From Novosphingobium sp. PhB165 (lineage in GTDB: Bacteria; Pseudomonadota; Alphaproteobacteria; Sphingomonadales; Sphingomonadaceae), in the NCBI RefSeq assembly GCF_004341845.1, contig NZ_SLVB01000015.1, forward strand, positions 24,066 to 88,065: DNA of 64,000 bases, written 5' to 3'. This document shows, piece after piece, positions 34,768 through 43,137 of this stretch. The notes beneath the pieces are model-generated. The model was not told the DNA's origin. It ran no database searches and saw only the letters and a program-made list of their open reading frames with translations. The position numbers and the translations under genes are program-made. Numbering within the stretch: the first letter of the stretch is position 1; each line of letters begins with the position of its first letter.

Positions 34768-37278
34768 ATGGCACGAGCCCTCAAGACAAAGCATACGCAG
34801 GCAGAGGAGCGTCTCGGAAAATATCGCGAGAAACGTGATTTTTCGCGTACCGCAGAGCCTTCCGGTGCAACTGGCTCCGCCCCCGGCAACGGTTTTGTCG
34901 TTCAAAAACATGCGGCATCGCGCCTTCATTTTGACTTCCGGCTCGAGCTGGATGGCGTGCTGGTAAGTTGGGCCGTTACCCGGGGGCCAAGCACCAATCC
35001 CGACGACAAGCGTCTCGCAGTCCGCACCGAGGACCATCCGCTCGATTACGCGCGCTTCGAAGGCACGATCCCCAAAGGTGAGTACGGCGGCGGCACGGTG
35101 ATGCTGTGGGACAATGGCACGTGGGAAACGATTCCAGGTAAGGATCCCCGCAAGACCCTGACCGAAGGCCACCTCCATTTCGTCCTCCATGGTCGCCGCA
35201 TGCAGGGCGAATGGATCCTCTTCCGCCTCAAGCCGCGCGGCAAGGAGAAGGGAGAAAACTGGATATTGCGCAAGGTGCACGATGAATTTGCAGGCGGGTC
35301 GGATGAGCTGACCGGCGCCAACCTCACAAGCATCGATACCGGCCGCACCATGGAGGAGATAGCTGCGGGCAAAGCGGTCCCGAAGCGTAAGGCGAGAAAC
35401 GGGAAACCCGTTACGGCTCCCAATCAGGATAGTGCCGGGCCGGGCCGAGGCAGGAAAGCGAGCTCGCCCCCGCCCTTCCAACCCGTGCAACTCGCCGCCT
35501 TGGTCGACTGTGTTCCACCCGGCGATCGCTGGCTCCATGAACTCAAGTATGACGGATACCGCACGCTTCTCGCCGTCGGCGGAAGTGAAGGGCGGGCCTA
35601 CACCCGATCGGGCCTGGACTGGTCGGACCGTTTCGCAGCGCTCATTGCCGAGGCGCAGAAGCTTGGAGCCCGCAGCGCGCTCATAGACGGCGAGGCGGTC
35701 GTCACCCTTCCCGATGGCCGTACCAGCTTTCAGGCCCTGCAAACGGCGCTCAAGGCAAATCCCGATGCCATCGACTATTTCGCGTTCGATCTTCTCGAAC
35801 TCGATGGGGAGGATCTGACCGGTCTCCCGCTCATTGAACGCAAGGAGAGGCTTGCTGCGCTAATCGGCAAGGGCGGGGGCCGACTTCGTTATTCGGATCA
35901 TATCGTCGGTAAGGGCGAGAAGCTTCTTGCCAGCTTCTGCAGCGCAGGGCTCGAAGGAGTCATCTCGAAGCGCATCGACGCGCGCTACAGCGGCTCGCGT
36001 AGCGGCAGCTGGGTCAAGACCAAGTGCATTCGCCGTCAGGAGTTCGTGATCGTGGGTTGGACGCCGTCCGACAAGAAGCGCGGATTTCGCTCGCTTCTGC
36101 TCGGGGTCAATGAAAATGGCAAATTGCGATACGCTGGCAAGGTCGGTACCGGCTTCACCGTAGATGAGATCGACCGATTGATGGAGATCATGGCATCCCT
36201 CGAGCGCAAGGAGCCAACGGTCGAAGCGCCGCGCGCCGCCGTTCGTTCCGCTCACTGGATCGAGCCGAAGCTGGTTGCCGAAATCGCCTATATCGAGTTT
36301 ACCGATGAAGGCGTCCTTCGCCATCCGAGCTATCTCGGCCTGCGCGAAGACAAGAAGCCCGAAGCGATCGTGCTCGAGACCGAGGCGCCGGTGGCCGCCG
36401 CAATCGCTCCCGTCGCAGACGCCGTGCGGATCAGCAACCGCGAACGTGTGATTTTCCCGGAGGGGAAGCTCACCAAAGGCCAGCTCGCGGATTATTATGA
36501 GACCGTTGCGCCAATTATGCTGCCTTGGGCGGGGAGCCGGCCAATAAGCCTGGTCCGCTGTCCGCAAGGCCGAGCCAAGAAGTGCTTTTTCCAGAAACAT
36601 GATACCGGGAGTTTCGGCAGCCAGGTCAAGCAGATCGGTATCCGCGAGAAGGAAGGGCACGAAGAGGCATACCTGTTTGTCGATACGCCGGCCGGCCTTC
36701 TCACCTGTGTTCAGATGGGTACGATCGAGTTCCACGGCTGGGGCGCGCGGATCGAGGATATCGAGAAAGCCGATAGACTCGTATTCGATCTCGATCCCGA
36801 TGAGGGGCTGGATTTCAAGAACGTCGTTTCAGCCGCATTCCATGTCCGGGACATGCTTGCCCAGATGGGGCTGACCACCTTTCCGATGGTCACGGGCGGA
36901 AAGGGCGTCCATGTCATCGCTCCCCTCACTCCGTCGGCCGAATGGCCAGAGGTGAAAGACTTTGCCCACCGCTTTGCCCTGGCGCTTTCCCAAGCAGAGC
37001 CCCAACGCTTCACGGCCGCTCTTGCAAAAGCCAAGCGTGCGGGGCGGATCTTTGTCGATTACTTGCGTAACCAGCGCGGCGCGACAGCGGTCATGCCCTA
37101 TAGCGCCCGCAGCCGCGAATTTGCGCCGATCGCCGTGCCGGTGACCTGGGAGGAACTGCGCGACATCGACAGTCCTTCGCGCTGGCATATCGGCGACGGC
37201 GCCGAGATGGTGAGACGGGCCGGGTCGAAAAATCTCGCCCACTGGGGGCGCGCCGACCAGGTCTTACCCGACCTGTAA
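34768..37278 (+). CDS. ligD: LigD, multifunctional ATP-dependent DNA ligase for end joining
   Basis: An 836-residue LigD with all three modules: an N-terminal 3'-phosphoesterase (about residues 40-190; FVVQKHAASRLHFDFRLEL, PKGEYGGGTV), an ATP-dependent ligase (about 225-530; catalytic Lys260 in ELKYDGYR, later IDGEAVV and GVISKRIDARYSGSRSGSWVKTK) and a primase/polymerase domain (about 540-836; DLDPDEGLDF with the metal-binding Asp pair and KGVHVIAPL). This module order is the one found in Pseudomonas and alphaproteobacteria. With Ku it trims, fills and joins double-strand breaks. Confidence 0.96.
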   Translation: MARALKTKHTQAEERLGKYREKRDFSRTAEPSGATGSAPGNGFVVQKHAASRLHFDFRLELDGVLVSWAVTRGPSTNPDDKRLAVRTEDHPLDYARFEGTIPKGEYGGGTVMLWDNGTWETIPGKDPRKTLTEGHLHFVLHGRRMQGEWILFRLKPRGKEKGENWILRKVHDEFAGGSDELTGANLTSIDTGRTMEEIAAGKAVPKRKARNGKPVTAPNQDSAGPGRGRKASSPPPFQPVQLAALVDCVPPGDRWLHELKYDGYRTLLAVGGSEGRAYTRSGLDWSDRFAALIAEAQKLGARSALIDGEAVVTLPDGRTSFQALQTALKANPDAIDYFAFDLLELDGEDLTGLPLIERKERLAALIGKGGGRLRYSDHIVGKGEKLLASFCSAGLEGVISKRIDARYSGSRSGSWVKTKCIRRQEFVIVGWTPSDKKRGFRSLLLGVNENGKLRYAGKVGTGFTVDEIDRLMEIMASLERKEPTVEAPRAAVRSAHWIEPKLVAEIAYIEFTDEGVLRHPSYLGLREDKKPEAIVLETEAPVAAAIAPVADAVRISNRERVIFPEGKLTKGQLADYYETVAPIMLPWAGSRPISLVRCPQGRAKKCFFQKHDTGSFGSQVKQIGIREKEGHEEAYLFVDTPAGLLTCVQMGTIEFHGWGARIEDIEKADRLVFDLDPDEGLDFKNVVSAAFHVRDMLAQMGLTTFPMVTGGKGVHVIAPLTPSAEWPEVKDFAHRFALALSQAEPQRFTAALAKAKRAGRIFVDYLRNQRGATAVMPYSARSREFAPIAVPVTWEELRDIDSPSRWHIGDGAEMVRRAGSKNLAHWGRADQVLPDL

Positions 37279-37335
37279 AAATCGGGACCTACAAAACCTG
37301 AAGCCGGACGATTGCTGTTCGTGCCACTTCGCGAA

Positions 37336-37806
37336 TCATTCGCCAGTAACGGGATCTTGCTCAGCTGCGAGCATCTTCTGGATGCCTCCGAGCGCCTCCT
37401 TCGATGGCGGGTCCTGGCAAATGTCCCAATCCTGTCCCTGCGGGTAGGCGCCCACTACCAGGAAATCTTCGCTGCTCTCGATCAGGCAATGGCCGGTGCC
37501 GACCGGCAATACGAATGCGTCGCCCGCTACTATGCTCACGATCATTGGGCCTGGCCCGTCCCAGACCACGGAGGCGCGGCCGCTCGCGGCGCCCAACCCC
37601 TCATGGGCGGTCGAGTGATAGTGATGATAGTCAAAAATGGTTTCCCGCCATTTCGGCGGCCAACCATGCTCTGCGAAGCGTTTCTCGAAGGCTTCGGCGA
37701 TTTGTGCTCGATTGCCGCTTTCCACACTTCGATAGATCAGTACCGATAGACGTTGATTGTTGGGCATCCAGCCATTTACAACCAGGAGGAATTTCTCTGG
37801 AGTCAT
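37336..37806 (-). CDS. YjlB-type cupin family protein
   Basis: The 156-residue protein has a single cupin barrel: YHHYHSTAHEGLGAASGRASV is the metal-binding motif 1, with several His, and VAGDAFVLPVGTGHCLI is motif 2. The N-terminus (NGWMPNNQRLSVLIYRS) is standard for this group. It likely binds a metal and a small ligand; no reaction is known for the family. It begins 9 bases after the stop of the exonuclease gene, on the same strand, so the two form an operon. It converges with ligD. Confidence 0.85.
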   Translation of the reverse strand: MTPEKFLLVVNGWMPNNQRLSVLIYRSVESGNRAQIAEAFEKRFAEHGWPPKWRETIFDYHHYHSTAHEGLGAASGRASVVWDGPGPMIVSIVAGDAFVLPVGTGHCLIESSEDFLVVGAYPQGQDWDICQDPPSKEALGGIQKMLAAEQDPVTGE

Positions 37807-37815
37807 GGGGTGCGC

Positions 37816-38619
37816 TTAGGCTTTGTGCCGGGCCTCGCGCACCGGCTTATTGCTCAGCTCGATCCATACCGGCGCATGATCACTGGTCTTTTCCCAGCCG
37901 CGTGCTCGCCGGTCCACCTCCGCCGCTATGAGAAGCTTGGCTGCCGCCGGGTTCAGCAAGACGTGATCGATCCTGAGGCCCGCGTCGCGCTCGAAGGCGC
38001 CGCGCCAGTATTTCCAGAACGTGTAGATGGCCTCTTGCGGATGAAAATGCCGGAGCGCGTCGGTCCATCCCTGCTGTAGCAAAACGGCGTAAGCCGCTCT
38101 CACTTCCGGTGCGAAGAGAGCATCGTCGCGCCAACGCTCAGGCGCGTAAACATCGAGATCCGTCGGCATGACATTGAAGTCTCCCGCAACAATCACCGGA
38201 GCGTCCAGCGCAACAAGCTCGGCAAGACGACTGTGCAACCGCTCAAACCATTTCAGTTTGAATTCGAATTTGGCGCTCGGCTTCGGATTGCCATTAGGAA
38301 GATAAAGGCTGGCGATGAGCGCTCCGTTGATAGCCGCTTCGATGTAGCGGCTCTGCGTATCTTCGGGATCGCCAGCAAGCCCGCGGCGGGTCTCGTGTAT
38401 ATCACCGATCTTGCTGAGGATCGCGACGCCGTTCCAGCGGCTCTGTCCATGCCAGATGGCCCTATAGCCCGCTGCCGCAAGAGCAGCATCTGGGAACCTG
38501 TCCTGCGGCGCCTTCAGTTCCTGCAGACAAACGATGTCCGGTTCGGCAAGTTCTAGCCAACGTAAAAGCACGGGTAGCCGCCCGTTGACGCCGTTGACGT
38601 TGTAGGTTGCGATTTTCAT
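37816..38619 (-). CDS. xthA: exodeoxyribonuclease III (AP endonuclease)
   Basis: A 267-residue enzyme starting at ATG 38619 (MKIATYNVNGVNGRLPVLLRWL). The catalytic residues are in CLQELKAPQDRFP (metal-binding Glu), VAGDFNVMPTDLDVY, RIDHVLLNP and the terminal KTSDHAPVWIEL (catalytic His). It cuts DNA at abasic sites and removes 3' blocking groups in base excision repair, and so complements the Ku/LigD and SRAP proteins of the window. It is followed by a cupin gene in an operon. Upstream frame extension to 38805 has no support. Confidence 0.94.
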   Translation of the reverse strand: MKIATYNVNGVNGRLPVLLRWLELAEPDIVCLQELKAPQDRFPDAALAAAGYRAIWHGQSRWNGVAILSKIGDIHETRRGLAGDPEDTQSRYIEAAINGALIASLYLPNGNPKPSAKFEFKLKWFERLHSRLAELVALDAPVIVAGDFNVMPTDLDVYAPERWRDDALFAPEVRAAYAVLLQQGWTDALRHFHPQEAIYTFWKYWRGAFERDAGLRIDHVLLNPAAAKLLIAAEVDRRARGWEKTSDHAPVWIELSNKPVREARHKA

Positions 38620-38999
38620 AGGTCTGGTCGCTCCTGGGCTGCGGCTGCACATCTGAAAGGTGGTTAGGCCAGTCCGTGTTCCAGGTTCGGCAGCGTCGGC
38701 GATCGAGAAGGCGGGGCTTGATTGATCTTTTTCATTTCCGCCCGGCTGGCAGGCGCAGCGATCGGCGCACTTGCCGTCCTTTCTGTGCAAAGACTCCCCA
38801 GTCACCCACTGATTTGTTCAAAGTTTCCCTATGGGCTGGGCTCGCCGCGAGTGCTTCCCGCCTGAACACCGGTTCTGGTGTCGAGCGGTAAATCCTTCGC
38901 TGCGCGGCCGCCATGGTTGCCGCTCGGACGGGCTCCAACGCCGCCGATACCTTCGGTGTCCAAACCGGGAGCGGCGCAGCCATCAGGTGAAGGCCGCTG
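38620..38999. other. intergenic region, no supported gene
   Basis: It holds the promoter of the exonuclease operon (minus strand). A minus-strand frame 38732-38983 is open but shows no domain. The right end is the 3' side of the broken gene at 39000. Confidence 0.45.
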
Positions 39000-39780
39000 T
39001 CAGGTCGCGGCGTTTCGACGTTTTACACGCTGCTCGATCCACCAATCATTTTGCCAATCTTCGTAGCCAAGCAGCGAGCCTTGAAGTCGTTCAAGATCAT
39101 CATCCCAATCGGATGTCCGATTTTTGATTTTGTCGATGTATGCGTCAATCCGCCATTCCTCACTTGGAATTGCGAAGAACACGTCTCGCATCCCTTCCAA
39201 GTCCGGTCGATGCCGCTTGAGGTGGGGCATTGGGGTGTCAATGATCCGGCGAACGAGATGCCCGAAGCAACAAATGGCTCAAATGGGGCAAGGAATTCAT
39301 CAAACCACTCGGACGGATAGCCATCGCCAAACACGGCCAGGGGCTTGCGTCCCTCCAGCATGAGCGGAAGCTCAAAGGTTGTGTGTATCAAATATGGTAT
39401 TTCATCGAAGGCAGGGATTGGTCCGCAAACCGCGGTGAAGATGGAATCCGGCACAATGGGAGGCAGACAAAGATTTCCGATCCGGCAAATGTCGGTCCGC
39501 GAAAGTCCATCGTAGCGGTATTCCAGAGCGGGATCGTCTTCGCTTTTAGGGGCCAGGATCGACCTGAGCTGGTCTTGGTCATCGATCTGGACACGCCATT
39601 CAACGCAGACGGTTTGCGTTATGTGATCGAGTGCCTGGAAGACGAAGAGGTTGTTGCAAACATGTTCCGGCATGAGAATATCGCTTTTGCCTCTCAATCT
39701 CGCCACGTTTAGACTGGGATCCCGCCAAATACCAACACGCTCAGCCTGCAAAAATTTGATGAGGCGGTTCGGGTTACTCT
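39000..39780 (-). pseudogene. frameshifted hypothetical gene, 5' end abutting an IS66-type remnant
   Basis: The coding is coherent but split. One frame (to about 39235) has LIKFLQAERVGIWRDPSL ... MPEHVCNNLFVFQALDH ... EIPYLIHTTFELPLMLEG ... DGYPSEWFDEFLAPFEPF ... GISFAGSLTP; the next frame continues from 39230 with MPHLKRHRPDLEGMRDVFF and ends at 39000. One base shift near 39232 joins them into a roughly 260-residue protein. The 5' end runs into transposase sequence, so it may also be truncated. AT content is higher than in the neighbours. No family recognised. Confidence 0.6.
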
Positions 39781-39784
39781 CGGA

Positions 39785-40005
39785 CCTGCCAGTTTCACTA
39801 TCGCCTCCGCAAACTCCGGCCCTGTGATTTGAGGAAGAAGCTTGTTGCGCCAAGTGTAGATCCGTGCCGTCGAAATATCATGCCGCCGCGCGACATCGGC
39901 AACGCACGCGCCCGGTGCCCCCGCCTCTGCCAAAATCCGCAGCCGTTCCTCGTCAGTCCATCGCCGATGACGCTCGGGTCCTGACATCACTGTAATCTGC
40001 CACAT
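39785..40005 (-). pseudogene. IS66-family TnpA (OrfA) remnant
   Basis: The start is well preserved: MWQITVMSGPERHRRWTDEE, then ILAEAGAPGACVADVARRHDISTARIYTWRNKLL, the helix-turn-helix of IS66/IS3-type OrfA proteins. After about residue 75 the homology stops and the frame runs into unrelated sequence. No TnpB or TnpC and no clear terminal repeats are present, so the element is a fragment. Confidence 0.75.
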
Positions 40006-40080
40006 CCACCGCTCCTGAGTGCACTCTCAAGAGCGTCCTTAAGAGCCTTTCTCAGGACCAGGCAAGGCGGGGCACGCCGG

Positions 40081-41621
40081 CTTTCAATTACCCACAAGTG
40101 GTTCGGCGGCGAGCTCGACCCCAAGTTGGATGGCCATGAGTCTGGTCCAACCTCGCCACATGATCATGTTGCCGGGCGGCGGATCGTGTCGTCGACCGAG
40201 ATAGCCGCCCAAGCGCGCGATCTCAGTCAGGTACGATGAAATCGGCGGCGCGGTTGCAGTCATTCTCCCGGCGCGGGCGGCAATTCGGTCAATGATCTCG
40301 ATTTCGGTGGCTGTCAGTGCGGACCCGGGATCATCATTGGGGTGCGCTCTGTTCAGCATCGTGAGCCAGAAGATTCGCCAGCCCAGAATGCAGAATATGG
40401 CTATCAGGTTGACCAGTCGCTCGGCTGCGCGCAGCTTGAGTTTCTCGGCGTTGAAGCCTGACTTGAGGATCTTGAAGAACAGCTCGATCTTCCATCTCAT
40501 CGAGTACCAGGCCATTTTCTCGATCGCCTCCGCGGCCGTTCCGACAGGAAGATCGGTGAGCAGCTTCCAGTCGATCGGTTTGCGCCCTTCGGGAGGGTCG
40601 ACTTCCACGGCGTGGATCACGGTCAAGCTGAGTGGTGGGTAGCGCCGCGCTTTGCCAATGGGCGGCAGAACGCCGATGCGCTTGTACTTCAGGGCCAGTT
40701 TCACGCGGCTACCGTCGGCGATCTCGAACTGGTGATGTCCCTCGACAGCGACCTCGGCCATCTCGGCCGACACGGTGTGCTTGCCGTCGCCGGCCAGACG
40801 ATCAACGCAAGTGCGGACGACAAAGTGGGCCCCGAGCTCCTGCGTCGCGCAGTAGAATTCATAGATGTCGTTCTCGCGATCGCCGACGTGAACGATGCGG
40901 GCGGGATCCCCTCCGAGCAATGCCGTCGAGCCGCGCATATTCTCGAGCCAGCGAATGCTTTCTTTTGTCTCGATCGGCACGCGGGTCTGGTTGACCTTGC
41001 GTTTGAGCGCCAGCAGCCCTTTGAATTGTGCACGGCTCCAGAAGCGGGCAGCTGTCAAGCCGAGGGGAAGCCCTTCAAGCGTGATGGCCAGACTGGCATG
41101 CATCATCACGCCGCACAGCATGTGCTGGCGCCAGCGGCCTTCCTTGTCGCGCCCGCTGTTCACATGCTTGGTGTAGCCGATGCTGTCTGGTGCTGATCGC
41201 TGGTAGACGAATTCTGTGGTGTCCTGCAGCACCAGCAGGGTGCCATCGCAGATGGCTGCACGACGCGCTGTCGCTTGGAAATGGCCAGCCAGAACGTGCT
41301 CTTCGGTGACCGAGCTGTTCGACAAGAAGCGGTACGCCGCTTTGGTGTTTGCCCAGTCTTCGCACGCCAACGGCAGCGGCTGACCTGTTGCGCTGTCCAA
41401 GCAGCACATCAGTTTGCGCAGCCGATTACCAAGCCGAGCATCACCGAACCTGGTGTTGTCTATTTCTCCGTCGATCCAGGTCTCACCTTCATCTCCGTCG
41501 TTCGCCATGGCACGCACCCCGCAGGTTCCGTGCCTGAGCAGGAATCACAGCCGAGTCAGGGGCTTCAACCGTAATGCGCTCACGGGAATCACGCGTGCGA
41601 CCACTTGTGGGTAATTGAAAG
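40081..41621. mobile_element. complete IS4-family insertion sequence (1541 bp)
   Basis: The ends are perfect 22-bp inverted repeats: 40081-40102 (starting CTTTCAATTACCCACAAGTG) and 41600-41621. Both sides are flanked by the same 9 bases, GCACGCCGG (40072-40080 and 41622-41630), a target-site duplication of the length usual for IS4-family elements. One intact transposase gene fills it. The exact duplication and intact ends indicate recent insertion. Confidence 0.95.
40084..41508 (-). CDS. IS4-family transposase
   Basis: A 474-residue DDE transposase of the Tn5-like IS4 group. It begins MANDGDEGETWIDGEIDNTRFGD (Tn5-type N-terminal domain: ARLGNRLRKLMCCL, ACEDWANTKAAYRFL), with the first Asp in VLQDTTEF, the second in VGDRENDIYEF and the Y-(2)-R-(3)-E-(6)-K signature in YSMRWKIELFFKILKSGF. 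A GTG nine bases upstream (41517) could also start it. The gene ends three bases inside the left inverted repeat. Confidence 0.93.
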   Translation of the reverse strand: MANDGDEGETWIDGEIDNTRFGDARLGNRLRKLMCCLDSATGQPLPLACEDWANTKAAYRFLSNSSVTEEHVLAGHFQATARRAAICDGTLLVLQDTTEFVYQRSAPDSIGYTKHVNSGRDKEGRWRQHMLCGVMMHASLAITLEGLPLGLTAARFWSRAQFKGLLALKRKVNQTRVPIETKESIRWLENMRGSTALLGGDPARIVHVGDRENDIYEFYCATQELGAHFVVRTCVDRLAGDGKHTVSAEMAEVAVEGHHQFEIADGSRVKLALKYKRIGVLPPIGKARRYPPLSLTVIHAVEVDPPEGRKPIDWKLLTDLPVGTAAEAIEKMAWYSMRWKIELFFKILKSGFNAEKLKLRAAERLVNLIAIFCILGWRIFWLTMLNRAHPNDDPGSALTATEIEIIDRIAARAGRMTATAPPISSYLTEIARLGGYLGRRHDPPPGNMIMWRGWTRLMAIQLGVELAAEPLVGN

Positions 41622-41677
41622 GCACGCCGGATGGATACCGGAGACATCGCCCTCAAGCATCCCTGCCTCGGCAGCAA

Positions 41678-41708
41678 GGCGGTGTTGCATACCAGATGCA
41701 ACACCGCC
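41678..41708 (-). terminator. hairpin after the HU gene, probable terminator
   Basis: A perfect 13-bp stem (GGCGGTGTTGCAT, 41678-41690, with ATGCAACACCGCC, 41696-41708) and 5-base loop lies 7 bases after the HU stop codon on the minus strand. The T-run after it is weak (CCTTGCTGCC), but position and stability favour a terminator. Confidence 0.7.
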
Positions 41709-41714
41709 GTTGGA

Positions 41715-41990
41715 TTAGCCGTTCAGCTTATCCTTGATTGCCTTGGCCGGAGCGAAGGTGAGCTTCTTCGAGGCAGCGATCTGGATCGTCTCGCCGGTCG
41801 ACGGGTTACGGCCTTCGCGGGCAGGGCTGTCCTTTACCTTGAACTTGCCGAAGCCGTTGAGCGAGATTTCGTCGCCATGGTGGGCGGCATCGGCGATTGC
41901 GGCGAAGACCGCATCGAGCACCTTGCGGGCGTCGGCCTTAGTGATGCCCGTTTCGGTGGCGAGCTTATCGGCGAGGTCGGCGTTGTTCAT
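41715..41990 (-). CDS. HU-family DNA-binding protein
   Basis: A 91-residue HU protein: MNNADLADKLATETGITKADA at the N-terminal helices, GDEISLNGFGKFKVKDSPAREGRNPSTGE for the DNA-binding beta arm with the proline tip, and SKKLTFAPAKAIKDKLNG at the end. The ribosome-binding site AGGAG lies eight bases before ATG 41990. HU bends and compacts DNA and helps replication and recombination; copies on plasmids can ease the cost of carriage. It ends in a clear hairpin and is next to the IS4 element. Confidence 0.95.
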   Translation of the reverse strand: MNNADLADKLATETGITKADARKVLDAVFAAIADAAHHGDEISLNGFGKFKVKDSPAREGRNPSTGETIQIAASKKLTFAPAKAIKDKLNG

Positions 41991-42035
41991 TGCGGAGATC
42001 TCCTGCGGTTATAGAAGCGTTCTGTACCAGTGGCG

Positions 42036-42581
42036 TTATAGCTTCGCGCGGAGTTCCGCTATCTTCTCCTGGCAGACTTTGTGCACAGCCTGACCCAAAT
42101 CCTCCATGTGAGCGGCGAGCCATTCAAGGTCTTCCATCGAGATGCTGTAGTGCTTGGAATAACGCCCCTTGACATAGGCATCCTTCAGTTTCTCGAAGCG
42201 GGCGCGTTCTGCCCTTGTCTCGCGCGGCCACGCATCGACCAAAGATCGTGAGATTTTCTCGGCCAATCTCCGGAGAAAATTCAAATTATGGGCGCGCGGC
42301 GTATAAAGTGTACAAACGAGCAAAGTACACTGGTAGAGTCCCTCGGCGGTTTGATGAAGGTCAAATGCGGCTTCTCTCAAATGGCCTTCTGCTATATGAA
42401 ATTTTGCCCCTTTGAACCGCCGTATGGCGGCAGGGAAGAATTCCTCGAAGTATTCTTCGGCCATTCTCAGTGCTGCTTGAGGCGTCTTCGGTTTGGGTGT
42501 CGCCAGTTCGCTTTCATCGGCTTGGTAAATTGCAATACCGTCTTGCTCGACATCGAGAAAGAAGTAGCGGCCGTGTGCTAG
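42036..42581 (-). pseudogene. 5'-truncated nucleotidyltransferase-HEPN gene (HEPN part retained)
   Basis: From ATG 42464 the frame encodes 142 residues of a HEPN domain (FHIAEGHLREAAFDLHQTAEGLYQCTLLV ... RAHNLNFLRRLAE ... YVKGRYSKHYSIS). The same frame is open upstream and encodes LAHGRYFFLDVEQDGIAIYQADE, the linker that in full-length proteins joins an N-terminal MNT nucleotidyltransferase to HEPN. Homology stops at about 42581, so the nucleotidyltransferase has been lost. Full-length proteins of this type combine a minimal nucleotidyltransferase with a HEPN domain. The HEPN part could still be made from 42464; no good ribosome-binding site is seen. Confidence 0.8.
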
Positions 42582-42834
42582 ACCACCGTACGCACGGGTG
42601 CTGCGGCGCGAATCGCCTGCATTTTCGGGTAGTTGAACTGTCTCGTCTGGTCCGCCGGCGGGTCACACAATGTCGGGTGTGTCGGACAACGCGTCAGCCA
42701 TCGTGCGGCAAGTGCTTGATCCGCTTGGGCACCGAACGTCACCACCGTCGGACACGTCAAAACCTTGAGAATTGCGCGATTTCTTGCTACCAATGTGAGG
42801 CTTCACCACGTGCCGGCGCAGCATGGATCTGCGC
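42582..42834. other. region between the truncated HEPN gene and the transfer genes; possible oriT/control region
   Basis: No gene is supported. Short repeats are visible: the palindrome CCGCCGGCGG (near 42652), CACACAATGTCGGGTGTG, and two related blocks GTCGGACAACG and GTCGGACACGT (near 42682 and 42748). Repeats directly before a ribbon-helix-helix gene and relaxase operon are where MobF-type oriT sites usually lie, but no nick site can be assigned. Confidence 0.35.
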
Positions 42835-43137
42835 ATGGCAAGGATTACCATCCGTCTCTCCGACGATTTGTTCGAGCGCGTGCTCGATCAGGCCGCAACT
42901 CTCGGCACTACGCCCTCGGGCTATATCCGTGATGTCCTCGAGCGTTTCGAGGGTAGCGACCCCACCGGCTATCATTCCCGCTTCGACGAACTTCACGCGA
43001 CCGCGATCCAGACTCTCGCGATCCTTGCCAAGTCGGTCGGCGCTCGCGCGCCCGGGCTGCTCGAAGAGGGACTTGGCGAGGCGCGGCGGCTCCTGCGCGA
43101 AAGGGGGCTGCTCGATCCCGAGCAGGACCGCTCGTGA
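42835..43137 (+). CDS. ribbon-helix-helix relaxosome accessory protein
   Basis: A 100-residue protein from ATG 42835 (MARITIRLSDDLFERVLDQAATLG); an ATG at 42823 is an alternative without a better ribosome-binding site. The N-terminal 45 residues form a CopG/TraY-like ribbon-helix-helix DNA-binding unit (GTTPSGYIRDVLERF); the rest is helical (FDELHATAIQTLAILAKSVG). Its stop overlaps the start of traD (GTGA). In comparable plasmids such proteins bind oriT and assist the relaxase. Confidence 0.8.
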   Translation: MARITIRLSDDLFERVLDQAATLGTTPSGYIRDVLERFEGSDPTGYHSRFDELHATAIQTLAILAKSVGARAPGLLEEGLGEARRLLRERGLLDPEQDRS

